Below are positions 14,301 through 23,189 of a DNA stretch of 64,000 nt, in pieces; position 1 is the stretch's first letter, and each line of letters begins with the position of its first letter. Position numbers and translations under genes: made by a program. The notes beneath the pieces are model-generated. The model did no database searches. It was not told where the DNA came from and saw only the letters and a program-made list of their open reading frames with translations. Origin of the DNA: Closterium sp. Naga37s-1 (Eukaryota > Streptophyta > Zygnematophyceae > Desmidiales > Closteriaceae); assembly GCA_947471745.1 (NCBI GenBank), contig CANJKZ010001148.1, forward strand, positions 255,501-319,500, written 5' to 3'.

Positions 14301-17300
14301 CTGCTAGCTTAGTCACTCGTAGATGCACTTGCTTGGCTACGCATTTGCCCGGCTCTCGTTTCCCCGTTCTGGGTCCGCGTTTCTTCCTCTTTACACCCCA
14401 TTTCTTAGATTGAGGCGCACACAAGAACTCACCCATTTTTGGGCCTGCGTCTCTCCTTCTTTCGCCACGTTTTTCCCAGGCACGTGCAGCAACAAGCCGT
14501 GCGTGTATCGCCATGTGAATCTGTCAGTAGGCACCCCCGTGTGTCCTGCTATCCTCCTCAACTCACCTGCTCTCTCTCCTTACCCAACCAATCCCCTGAC
14601 CCCTTTCACCTGCACCACCCCAACCCCCCCCATCACACACCAGGCACGTGCAGCAACAAGCCGTGCGTGTATCGCCACGTGAAGCTTCCACCAGGCACCC
14701 CCATCCCATGTGCTCGGCATTTCTCACCCCGACCCACCACCATTCGCTCTTCCCCTCCCCTCCCTCCCCCGCACCCACACCCACCAGGCACGTGCAGCAA
14801 CAAGCCGTGCGTGTATCGCAAACTCACTTGCTCTCTCTCCTTACCCACCCAATCCCCTGACCCCTTTCACCTGCACCACCCCAACCCCCCCAATCACACA
14901 CCAGGCACGTGCAGCAACAAGCCGTGTGTGTATCGCCACGTGAAGCTGCCTCCAGGCACCCCCGTCTGCTCTGCTTATCTCAGAGGATTCTGCGAGAAAG
15001 GGCTGGCGTGCACACAGCAGCACACGTATGAGTGTCCCGAGTTTTCTTCTAAAGGGGATTGCGCTGCCGGCAAGAAGTGCAGGCTTTGGCACAGGAAGAA
15101 GGCAGATGAGGGGAGCGGCAAGGTGGGGAAGAAGAGAAAGAAACGGTACTGGGAAGAGGAAGAGAGGGAAGAGGAGGAGGAAGTGGAGGGGGAAGCAGGT
15201 GGCCAGAAGAAAAGCGTGAAGCTAGGGGGAATAGAGGGGGAGGAAGGCGAGGGGAGGGAAGAGAGTGAGGGGAGTGAAGGGGAGGGGGAGAAAGGAGGGA
15301 GGAGGAAGGGGAAGGGAGGGAATAAGAGGAGGGTTGGGAAGGGCAGAGGGAAAAACGTTCTGAGGTTTTTTGGTGGTGATAGTGAGGAGAGTGCGGAGGA
15401 GAGGGAGGAGGGGAGTGAAGAGGAGAGTGAGAATGAGAGAGGGGTGGAGAGTGAGGAGATGGAAGAGGCTGGTGTGGAGGAAGAAAAGAAGCAGAAGGTT
15501 GGGAAGAGCAGAGGAAAAAACATTCTGAAGCTGTTTGGTGGTGATAGTGAGGAGGAGAGGGAGGAGGGTGAGGAGGAGAGGGAGGAGGAGAAGGAAGAGG
15601 AGGGTGAGGAGGAGAGTGAGGAAGAGAGGGAGGAGAGGGAGAAGGAGAGGGAGAAGGAGAGGGAGAAGGAGAGGGATGAGGAAGAGGAGGAGGAGAGGGA
15701 AGAGGAAGAAAATAAGAGCAAGGGTGGGAAACGTAGAGTGAAAAGTCTGTTGAAGTTGTTTGGTGGGGATAGTGACGAGGAGGAGGAAGAGGAGAGTGAG
15801 AAGGAGGGTGAGGTGAGTGAGGAGAGTGAGAAGGGTGAGGGGAGTGAAGAGAGTGAGGAGGGCGAGGGGAGTGAAGAGAGTGAGAAGGAGAGCGAGGATG
15901 AGTATAAACCGGAGAATGAAGAGGAGAGTGAGGAGTGGGATGGTGGGGAGGGGGAGGAGACGGAAGTGGGGAGTGGGGAGGAGAATGAAGAGAGGAGTGG
16001 GGAGGAAAAAGAAGAAGGGAGTGACGAGGAAAAGAAAAGCAAGGGTAGGAAGAGCAGTCAGAAAACTGCTTTGAATGTCATTGGTGGGGATAGTGAGGAA
16101 GAAGATGAAGAGGAGAGAGAAGAGGAGAGAGTAGAGGAGAAAGAGGAGCATGAGAGGGAGGAGAACGAGGAGGAAAGAGAAGGGGGCGAGGAGAGAGCGG
16201 GGAGTGAGGAGGGAGGGGAAGAGAGGGTGGGGGAGCGTGAGAATGGGGGAGAAGAGTTTTGGGAGGGAAGGGAAGAAGAAAGGGAAGAGGAGAAGGGTGG
16301 AGAGGGAGGAAAGATGGGAAAAGGGAATAAAGGGATGAAGACAAGTAAGCAGGTGGAGAGGAGAGGTGAAGAGATGGAGGAGGTATGGGAGGAGGAGAGG
16401 GATGTAGGGGGAGGGAAGAAGGGAAGAAGGTTGAGATTGATGAAGGGAGGGAAAAAGGTGGAGGTAAGAAGTGAGGAGAGTGAGCAGGAGAGGGAGGAAG
16501 CGTGGGAGGAGAGGGGTGGAGTGGGTGGGAAGAAGGGAAAAGGGAATAAAGGGGTGAAGAGAGGAAAAAGGGTGGAGGGGACAGGTGAGGATAGTGAAGG
16601 GGAAAGGGAAAAGGAATCGAACGAGGAGAGGGATGGGGAGAAGGAGGAGAAGGGGAGAAGGAAGAAAGGGAAGAAGGGAGATGAAAAGCTGGAAACGAGA
16701 GGTGAGACGATCGAGGAGGAAGGGGAGGAGGTTGAGGAGATATGGGAAGAGGTGGGCGGTGGGGAGGAAGGGAAAAAGGGAAGACAGAAAACCGGGAGAA
16801 AGAAAGGTAAAGGGGTGGAGAGGAAGAATGAGGAGGTTGATGAGGAGAGGGAGGAGGAGACGGGTGGAGAGAGAAAGAAGAAGGGAAGTGAGAGTAAAAG
16901 GATGAAGAAAGGACGAAAGGGGAGTAGGAGAGGTGGGGATGGTGATCAGGATAGGGAGGAGGATAGGGAGGAGGAAAAGGAGGAGGAAATGGAGGAGGCA
17001 TGTCAGGAGGAAAGGGAGGAGGATGAGAGGGAGGAGGTGAGGGTTAAGTTGCAAGAGAAGAAGGGAAGTAGGGATAAGCGGGTGAAGAAAGGAAAGAAGG
17101 TGGTGTTTATAGGGGAGGAGAGTGAGGAGGAAAGGGAAATGGAGGCGGGTGGAGAGAGGAGGAAGAACGGAAGTAATAAGAAAGGGATGAAGAAAGGAAG
17201 GCAGGTGGAAAGGAATGGTGGAGAGAATGAGGAAAATGAGGAGGGGATGGAGGAGGTGGAGGAGGAGGAGGGTGGACGGGGAGGGAAGAAGAAAGGAAAG

Positions 17301-17850
17301 AAGATCGGGAAGAAGAAAGGTCAGAAGGTTGAGAGGGAGGAGGAGAGAAGTGAGGAGGAAAGGGAGGAGGATATGGCTGAAGAGGGAGGGAAGAAGGGAA
17401 GCAAGGATAGAGGGAAGAAGAAAGGGAAAAGGTTCAAGAGAAGGCATGAGGAGGAAAGGGAGGAAGGGGTGGAGGAGGAAAGGGATGAAGGGGAAGAGGA
17501 GGAAAGGGAGGAAGGGGAGGAGGAGGAAAGGGATGAAGGGGAGGAGGAGGAAAGGGAGGAAGGAGAGGAGGAGGAAAGGGAAGAAGGGGAGGAGGAGGAA
17601 AGGGAGGAAGGTGAGGAGGAGGAAAGGGAAGAAGGAGAAGAGGACGGAAGGGAAGCAGGAGAAGAGGATGAACGGGTAGAAGGGGTGGAGGAGGCAGATC
17701 AGGAGATGGAGGAACATCTTGAGGCACTAGGGAGCAAAGGGGGGGAGAGAGAGGAGAGGAGAGAGGCGAGGAGGAGGCGGCGAGAGAATAGAAAAGAGGA
17801 GAAGCTTGTCTTGGCAGCTGTGGCAGCGGCAGCGGCCGCTGCTGCTAATG

Positions 17851-17891
<41 letters not shown>

Positions 17892-20800
17892 CGTGATGCC
17901 GATATGGAGGTGCCTGTTGCTGCTCCCTTTTCGTCTGGTGTAGACCCTGCCTCAAGCACACAGAAGGGCAAGGGTAAGAAGGGAAGGAAAGAGGCTCCTG
18001 AGCCTCAGCCTGTGCCTGAGCCTGAGAATAGACTCTCTGACACTCCTGCTGCTACTGCTGCTATTGCTGCTGCTGCCACTACAGACTCAAGCCCCGTGCT
18101 TGCCGAGCTGGGTCCTGCAGTGAAGGGCAAGGGCAAGGGCAAGGGTAAGGGTAAGAAAAAGAGGAGGGTGGCTTTTGAACCTGAAGTGCCGGTTTCTCCT
18201 CCTCCTCCTCCTGCAGCTGCTGCTGCTGCTGCTGCTGCAAGTCCTCCTGACTTGGAAATTACGCCTTCTGATGCTGATGCAGCCCCAGCAGCAAGAGCCA
18301 GAGGCAAGGGGAAGAAGCAGAAGAAGGTGAAAAAGGCTGCTGCCGAACCTGCTGCCGATGCTGATGCTGCTGATGATGATAATGATGATGCGGAAACTCC
18401 TGCTGTTTCAAACTCCTTGGATGCAGAAGCAGCCTCAGAACAGAAGAGCAAGGGTAAGAAGAGGAAGAGGAAGGCTGGTGACGAGTCTGAGCTTGAGAGT
18501 TCTGCTGCTGCTGCTGTTGCCGATGGTGCTGCTGCTGATACTCAAAGCCCCTGTGATGTGGAGGTGGTTTCACCTGAGCCAAAGCGCAAGGGCAAGAAGA
18601 GGAAGAGGAAAGCTGGTGATGAATCTGGGCTTGAAAGTTCTGCTGCTGATGTGGAGGTGGTTTCAGAAGCGCGAGAGGCGGAAGCAGAGGCAGCAGCCGA
18701 TGTGGAGGTGGTTTCAGAGGCGCCTAAGAGGAAGGGCAAGAAGAAGGGGAGGAAGGTTGTTGCTGAGTCTGAGCTTGATAGTTGTACTGCAGCAGCTGCT
18801 GCTGTTACCGATGCTGCTGATGCTCCTAGCTCCTGTGAAGTGGAGAAAGTAACAGAGGCTCCAGAGGGGGAAGCAGAGGCAACAGCTGATGTGGAGGTAA
18901 TTTTACCAGCAGCAAAGAGCAAGGGCAAGTACAAGAAGCGGAAGGCTGGTGGTGGGACTGAACTCACGAGTTCCGATGCTGTCGATGCTGCTGCCAAGGC
19001 TGCTGCTGCTGCTGCTTCCGATGCTGATGCCGTTGCTGTTAATGCTGCTGATTCTGCTGCTGCTGCTGCTAATGCTCTTGCTGATGCCCCTACTGATGTT
19101 ACTGCTGCAACTGCTGATCGGACCTGTGTTGCTGTGCCAAGCCCTGCTGCTGATTCTCCAAGTTCAGCTGTTGCTGGCGGGCAGGCTGGCGGGCAGGTTG
19201 CTCAGGGCGCTCGACCCAAGAAGAAATCTTTCATAGACTTTGTGAGGAGGCTGAAAGTGGCAAAGGGGGGCGAGGGCATGGGGAGTGCGGGAGTGGGGGG
19301 CGAGGGCGCAGAGGTTGGAGCAGAAGCGGATGGGGGTGGACAGGGGAAAGGCGGAGGGGCGGGGGATGGTGGGGGAGGAGATGGGGAGATAAGGGGTCAG
19401 GGGACAGGGATTGGGGAGGACACAAATGGAGTGAGTAAATATGGGGAGGCAAAGGATGGGGGGGAAGGGGATGGCACTAGTAGGGTGGTGAAAGGAGGGG
19501 ATGATTCATTAGGTGGTGGAGGCGGATGTGGGGCAGGTAGACCTGGGGAAGGTACGTCTGTGGCGAATGGCAGTGTGGTGCTGCTGCAAAGCAGTGTGCA
19601 GGCCGCCAAACCTCGCGTTGCTGCTCTTGGCGTTTTCGAGGCGGCCCAAACCTCGACCACCAAGCCTCATGCTGTTTTGCCCACCAAGCCTCGTGTTGCG
19701 GGCCGGTACTTTGCAGAAGAGGAAGAGGACGAGGAGGCGAGAAAGAGGGCCGAACGCGAGGCTCGATATGAGGCGAGCATGATTGTGGATGGGGTGGATA
19801 TCTCCCACCTGAGCCGCAAGGAGCGCAAGCGGATAAGGTACAAGGCGCGGCGGCGGGAGATGCGGCGACAAGAGGAGATGCGGCAGCAGGAGGAGATGAT
19901 GCGGTTTGAGGAGACGAGGCAGATAGAAGAGGTGGGGAAACTAGAGGGATTGAGGCGAGATGGCGAGGTGGAGCAGATGGAGGAGGCGGCTGAGACGTGT
20001 GAACTGGCTGCTAGAGAAGCAACAGACACCGTAGCTCCTGATGATGCTACTGCTGCCCCGCTTGCTGCCGCTGCTGCCCCCCTTGCTGCTGCTGAGACGT
20101 GTGAACTGGCTGCTAGCGAGGCAACAGACACCGTAGCTCTACAAGATGCCACTGCTGTCCCCCCTGCTGCTACTGCTGCTGCTGCTACTGCTGTTGCTGC
20201 TGCTCCTGCTGCTGCTGCTGCTGCTACTCCTGCTGCGGCTCCTGCTGCTATTCCTGCCGGCGCTCCTGCTGCTACCCTGTTCGCAAGTGAGGCACCCCAC
20301 ACCGTACCTCCTCCTCCCCCTGCTCCTCCTCCTGCTGCTCCTGCTCCTGCGGCTCCTGCTCCTGATGCTCCTGCTGATGCTCCTTCTGCTGATGCTCCTG
20401 CTGCTGCTCTTTCTGCTCCTGCTTCTGCTTCATCTCCTCCTGATGCTCCTGCTTCTCCTGTTCCTCCTGCTGCTCCTGCGCTTCCTCCTCCTGATGCTTC
20501 TCCTCCAGCTGCTCCTCCTCCTCCTGATGCTCCTCCCCCTGATTCTCCTCCTCCTTCTCCTCCAACTTCCCTGGCTGCATATTTGTCATTCGCGAATACC
20601 GTACAGGAGAAGGGTGCTTCATCTAATGCTCCTCCTCCTCCTGCCCCTGCTCGTTCTACTGCTGGTTCATCTAATGCAGCAAGCGGGGCACTGCAAACTG
20701 CCGTTCCATGTCCGCCTCTCCTCCCTCCACCTGCTGCCGCTGCCGCTGCCGCTGCTGCTGGGTCTCTGGCGCTTAACGCAGGATGGTATGCTTTTCACCG

Positions 20801-21254
20801 TCCTGGTTTCCGTGTGGCTCAGACTGCTGCTGCTCCTCCTCCCCCTTTCCTTCATGGGTTCCCAGTTGCTCCTCTTCCGCCCTCTTATGGCGCACCTCGC
20901 CACTCTATTATTCAGCACAACGCTTATCAGCATCACACTGCTTATCACCCTCACAACGCTTATCACCCCCACAACCCTAACCACCCTCACAACGCTTTTC
21001 ACCCTCACAACACTTATCAGCCCCACAATGCTCATAACTCTCACCATGCCCATCACCCTCACCAACCCCCCCATTTTCACAACGCTCCTCAGCCTTGGCT
21101 TCCTCCCCCTGCTCCTCCTGCTCCCTCTGCTCCTCCTGCTCCCGTTGCTACCACTGCTTCACGCGTTGAAGGGCCTGCTCCTAGAGAGCCTGCTCTTGAG
21201 TATCCTGCTCCTGTGCTGAAGCTGTTTTTCGGTGAGGGTGATGAGGAGGAGTGA
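2..21254 (+). CDS. Giant CCCH zinc-finger protein, ZC3H3 / plant C3H7-like (5'-partial, 8 exons)
   Basis: My exons are 2-5669, 8992-9068, 9943-10174, 10747-10815, 11305-11467, 12992-13193, 13789-13831 and 14905-21254. All seven junctions keep frame, and 4267 codons precede the TGA. Frame 2 is open at the left edge, so the start lies outside the window. Five CCCH fingers follow each other: CQYFTRLGQCNKKDCRFLH and CVRFIRGMECDESRCKLTH (exon 6), CTFFSKGTCSNKPCVYRH (across exons 7 and 8), CSAYLRGFCEKGLACTQQH and CPEFSSKGDCAAGKKCRLWH (exon 8). Just upstream is YRRVGRQGNQLVRDSKAAMR, which resembles the conserved pre-finger block of plant C3H7. ZC3H3 relatives are nuclear and act in mRNA 3'-end processing and export; that role is inferred here. 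Exon 1 is Ala/Gln/Glu-rich. Exon 8 adds a 2.5-kb Lys/Glu region, four basic NLS-like modules (18436-18980) and a Pro/Ala/His-rich tail. Plant relatives are roughly a tenth of this length. The first donor could also be 5661 or 5665; 5669 is the one that keeps the basic coiled-coil frame. Confidence 0.85.
5565..5858 (+). repeat. Tandem copy of the end of zinc-finger gene exon 1
   Basis: The last ~105 bases of exon 1 (5565-5669) recur at about 5707-5858, with the same order of Ser/Ala codons followed by AAFN and a donor-like GT. A third, shorter copy lies at 8301-8357 on the far side of the 21-bp array. Copies 2 and 3 share the extra tail GCATGCTTTCTCTCCCGGAA, so they are closer to each other than to the real exon. 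Only the first copy has a strong donor (GTACGTACGTATGT). I treat the others as intronic relics. Confidence 0.8.
5862..8296. repeat. 21-bp palindromic satellite array, about 116 copies
   Basis: The unit is CACCTCGAGAATTCTCAAAA plus one A. It carries the perfect palindrome GAGAATTCTC with the downstream AAAA arm. Roughly every fourth unit has CACCTT instead of CACCTC. Reading the variant order gives a higher-order unit of 22 monomers (462 bp) present twice in tandem in the right half. One 22-bp unit with an extra A occurs near 6235. The array lies in intron 1 of the zinc-finger gene, between two copies of the exon 1 end (5797-5858 and 8301-8357). The unit length is a multiple of three and lacks stops in several frames, so long meaningless open frames cross it on both strands. 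Confidence 0.97.
8301..8357 (+). repeat. Right-hand exon-end copy flanking the 21-bp array
   Basis: GTGCCGCAGCCTTCAACTGG and the following ~35 bases match 5797-5858 almost base for base. The 21-bp array therefore sits exactly between two copies of one host segment. It is part of intron 1 in the model. Confidence 0.85.
8600..8770. repeat. Duplicated intron segment separated by three palindromes
   Basis: GTTCAGGTGYGCACTCTCTT and flanks occur at 8604-8642 and 8664-8699. Between and after the copies lie TTTTGAGGCGTTTCAAAA (8643-8660), GAGACGTCTC with T/A arms (8701-8710) and GAGGCCTC with T/A arms (8756-8763). All three are versions of the dispersed palindrome. The rest of the intron between 8357 and 8850 is C/T-rich with no coding signal. 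Confidence 0.8.
8850..9250 (+). repeat. Three copies of zinc-finger gene exon 2
   Basis: An acceptor TTGCAG plus GTGTGCGGGCGGCCCGTGG occurs at 8853-8880 and again at 8985-9010. The exon's second half with its donor, ending GCGAGAGAG|GTGAGAGG, occurs at 9010-9076 and again at 9188-9256. Copy 1 keeps only the acceptor side and copy 3 only the donor side. The middle copy is the one with both sites, and it is in phase with its neighbours. Confidence 0.8.
9056..9710. repeat. Long polypurine-polypyrimidine inverted repeat in intron 2
   Basis: About 390 bases of almost pure purine (GAGAGGTGAGAGGAAG-like units) turn abruptly near 9443-9453 into about 250 bases of almost pure pyrimidine (CTCTCCTCTCC-like units). 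On one strand the two halves could pair into a long imperfect hairpin; each half alone could form a triplex. No gene lies in it. Confidence 0.75.
9727..9925 (+). repeat. Decayed copy of exon 3 start, with two telo-box motifs
   Basis: Bases 9727-9812 resemble the first 80 bases of exon 3 (GAGGCAGCAGCAGAAGC and so on) but end in unrelated sequence. AACCCTAAACCC is found at 9851-9862 and again at 9902-9914, each followed by CTTTCTYTC, so the duplicated segment includes the telo-box. Such motifs are common in plant gene regions. Two short copies are not a telomere. Confidence 0.6.
10200..10360 (+). repeat. 19-bp tandem repeat, decayed palindrome and copy of exon 3 end
   Basis: GGGAGCGATGCGAGGGGGA repeats four to five times at 10200-10280. 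TTGAGTCGACTTGAAAA (10290-10306) is a damaged palindrome of the dispersed family. Directly after it the last ~45 bases of exon 3 recur with the donor (AAAGCTGGTGCTGCTATTCT ... CAGCAGA|GTGAGT). The palindrome thus marks the start of the second copy. Confidence 0.75.
10560..10746 (+). repeat. Extra copy of exon 4 with its acceptor
   Basis: CCCCTGCAG|CCACGGTATCGCAGGGG (10648-10668) is a copy of the acceptor and start of exon 4 (10747). The Pro/Thr-coding C/T tract (CACACCTCTCCACCCC units) in front is duplicated too. The downstream copy has a donor in the right phase and encodes GSSVYRLAAKGRSLVRL, so I chose that one as the exon. Confidence 0.75.
11160..12215 (+). repeat. Array of about seven copies of exon 5 with its donor
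   Basis: The block encoding PLTAALAATSYRRVGRQGNQ LVRDSKAAMRTAAG, followed by GTGAGT, recurs with ends near 11467, 11620, 11756, 11876 and 12042. Truncated copies lie at 11160-11280, 12062-12110 and 12128-12215. Spacing is about 115-170 bases. Five copies keep a donor at the same place. Only the one at 11305-11467 has a clear acceptor and joins exon 4 in phase, but the others could be used as cassettes. Confidence 0.85.
12434..12780 (+). repeat. 31-bp pyrimidine minisatellite, about 11 copies
   Basis: The unit is CTCTCCAACTGCCATCCCCC followed by CTCCCCTCCCG. It lies in intron 5 about 50 bases before a copy of the exon 6 acceptor (12829). It looks like an expanded polypyrimidine tract. No coding role is likely, as the unit is not a multiple of three and it lies between in-phase exons. 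Confidence 0.9.
12827..12950 (+). repeat. Upstream partial copy of exon 6 (first CCCH finger)
   Basis: The acceptor and first ~115 bases of exon 6 (ARVCYSFQNARYRRQKQQQQ, then the start of finger 1 up to the third Cys) precede the full exon at 12992. The copy breaks off after CSKKDC and has no donor. Splicing into it would end the protein soon after. Confidence 0.8.
13331..13630. repeat. Two palindrome-separated duplications in intron 6
   Basis: TGGTGTGAAGATYYRGTCTG and its ~45-base flank occur at 13331-13378 and 13430-13480. Between them is a hairpin, GATTTTACTTTTGAGAATT ... AATTCTCAGAAGTAAAATC (13384-13427). A second pair, CCAAGAGCATATGCTGCCTG with flanks, lies at 13499-13551 and 13573-13630. 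It is separated by TTTAGAGGCGCCTAAAAAA (13552-13570). Both palindromes belong to the dispersed family, with AATT and GCGC centres. At 13621-13790 a ~54-base C/T unit (TTCCCAACGGTTATCGTACT) repeats three times before exon 7. Confidence 0.85.
13796..14283. repeat. Copies of exon 7 and a 120-bp repeat, joined by palindromes
   Basis: GAGCGAATGCCYGATTGCAC through the donor AAGG|GTGAGT occurs at 13796 (real exon 7), 13892 and, altered, at 14240. Between the first two is TTTGAGGCGTCTCAAAAGTC plus a second arm pair. A ~120-base unit (GTTCAGTTCAGGGTGTACC ... CTGTGTGCCCACG) occurs three times from 13943. The junctions at 14004-14055 and 14124-14175 are clusters of GAGGCGCCTCAAAA palindromes. Confidence 0.85.
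14474..14904 (+). repeat. Three upstream copies of the exon 8 start
   Basis: CCAG|GCACGTGCAGCAACAAG and ~60 further bases (CSNKPCVYRHV ...) occur at 14478, 14642, 14787 and 14905. Each has a C-rich tract and AG in front. The first three run into frames without a donor, and the last continues into the large final exon. All four acceptors are in the same phase, so alternative acceptor use would insert 39 to 142 codons. Confidence 0.8.
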
Positions 21255-22100
21255 CGCTGTGTGTTAGCGCAGAGCACCACCAGCAGCAGTGGCACCGACA
21301 GCAACCACCATTGCTGCCAGAGTGCCTGCTCTTGAGTATCCTGCTCCTGTGCTGAAGCTGTTTTTTGGCGAGGGTGATGAGGAGGAGTGATGTTGTGCAT
21401 TGCTCTGCAGCAGCAGCCATACCAGCAGCTGTGGCACCAATTGCAGCCCAGCAATAGTGACAGCTACAGGGGGCAGCAGCATCTGCAAGTTGATGTGAGA
21501 AGTGGAGGACTTTTTGAGACATCTCAAAGGCAGCATCTGCAAGTTGATGTGAGAAGTGGAGGACTTTTGAGACATCTCAAAGGCAGCATCTGCAAGTTGA
21601 TGTGAGAAGTGGAGCTTATTATCCCTCAGAGGTGAATGCGCTTTCTTTTTTGCTTTATTTTTCTTTTCCATGGGATGAGGAGGAGGGGGGGAGGGAGGGA
21701 GGATGAAGGGGGTGAGAAGGGGAAGGGGGGTTGTCACGTCTCTCCCCTTTCCTCTCTCTCCTCCCAAGCAAATCTCTGTTGCCTGCTCCACCAAAGCTTT
21801 GTATTTTTGTTCGCATCTCTCACCTCTAATGCCTTTTCTTTGGGCTGCAGATGCATTTCGCTTCCTCGTCGACTTGGTTAATATCATCCATTCAGACTAA
21901 TGCAATTTACCATAAAATTCCAGCTCTGTAGTCGGGCCTTCTACGAACACGCTAGAAATTTGTGGATATATAGTTTTACTCATGAAATGTGTATGGAGCC
22001 CGGGTTTCAAAAAGTGGAGACAATGGAGAGAACGGATGGGTGAAAAATATAGTTTTAATTGGAACAAAAAAATGTGTAGTGAACAATAGCTGCGTGTTTA
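21255..22100 (+). repeat. 3' flank: duplicated gene end and palindrome-bounded repeat
   Basis: Bases 21326-21391 repeat the last ~65 coding bases and stop codon of the zinc-finger gene (21187-21254). GCAGCATCTGCAAGTTGATG plus ~20 bases occurs at 21479, 21532 and 21585. The first two copies each end in TTTGAGACATCTCAAA (21513 and 21566). After 21640 the DNA is unremarkable and turns AT-rich from about 21900. I see no other gene here. Confidence 0.75.
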
Positions 22101-23189
22101 TCTAATGGTATGACTTCTGTACACGGTTATCCGTTTTACCTCAGTTTACCTCCCTCACCGACAACCTCGAGGGTGTTGTCGGCGGGGCTACGGTTTCGGC
22201 GCACCGCTTACCCGTATCTGACACAGCTGGGCGTGATCTTCTCGAGGAAAATCTAAATACCCCACCATCGACAAACGCCATGAAAAATAACCCCGCTTGC
22301 GGCAAGTGTTAACCGCGGAACCCGTTTCGACGATGACTTCAACCCTACGCGGTCGCTTAGAACCATGTTCGCGCTGACACTTAGAAACACTTAGCATGTT
22401 CATAAATTCCTGCTTCATTTCCATCTCGCCCTCCCTCCCTCCCTAATCCTGGTTGACTGGTGCATATTCCAGCCAGACCTACCTGCCCCCCGCGTCCCTC
22501 CCCCCCCCCCGCCTCCACAATCGTTTTCTACATTCGTCTTCCTTTTCTCCCAATCCAACTCCGCTTCTCCGCGCCGTTATTTCTCCGCACCGCGCCACCC
22601 GGCAGTGTCCGAGGACCAGACCAGAAACACTAAGGCGAGGCTTTTGTGAAGCTTAGTACGCGTGACGTCACGTCGGCTTGGATTAACTCGGCGTGGCTCC
22701 CGTTCTTGCCCCAGCGTCCCACTCACGACATTTTCGAGGTGTTTTCTAGTATGGTCTGTGACTGACAGGGGTACTAATCGTCGTCCCTCTTGCGACCTTT
22801 GGCTTCTTCCTGTCAAGCGCGGCGAGGCGACACCTCTGTAACCGCGCCCTAGAAACCCCCTACTTCGAGATTGTCGACTCTCCGTTCTTCTCCCCTCTTC
22901 CCATCACACGCCACACTCACTCCCAGTTGAACCTGGACGCAGTACCCCGAGAAAGAAGATTGCCACCGTCATTTTGCGATAGCAGTTAGTGATAATACAA
23001 GTCGCGAGGCGCCGCAAAGGTGATCCTTTTAATCTCTTTGTTCAAGGGCTTTCAGTAGAGATGACAGTTTCGTTCGTGATTTAGTCACAGTGGGCCGACG
23101 ACGACTCTCGTTCTGGTTTTGATGGAAAACGGTAGCACTATAGTACCTATCGAAAAGAAAAACGTCATGATTGCGTAAAAAACATAGTA
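22101..23189. other. Intergenic region, nothing recognised
   Basis: This is mixed-composition DNA of about 1.1 kb between two + strand genes. It includes a C run at 22500-22510. Short open frames on the minus strand at 22188-22424 and 22577-22816 show no recognisable protein. It presumably holds the promoter of the next gene, but I could not point to a convincing TATA box. Confidence 0.5.

Noticed and set aside
15222..17717. Long minus-strand Leu/Ser/Pro-rich frame opposite the CCCH gene
   Set aside because: It is the complement of Lys/Glu-rich coding DNA. The + strand frame joins the zinc fingers in phase, so this is a shadow. The same applies to the minus frames at 32121-33580, 35893-37693, 43492-44400 and 48772-50271.
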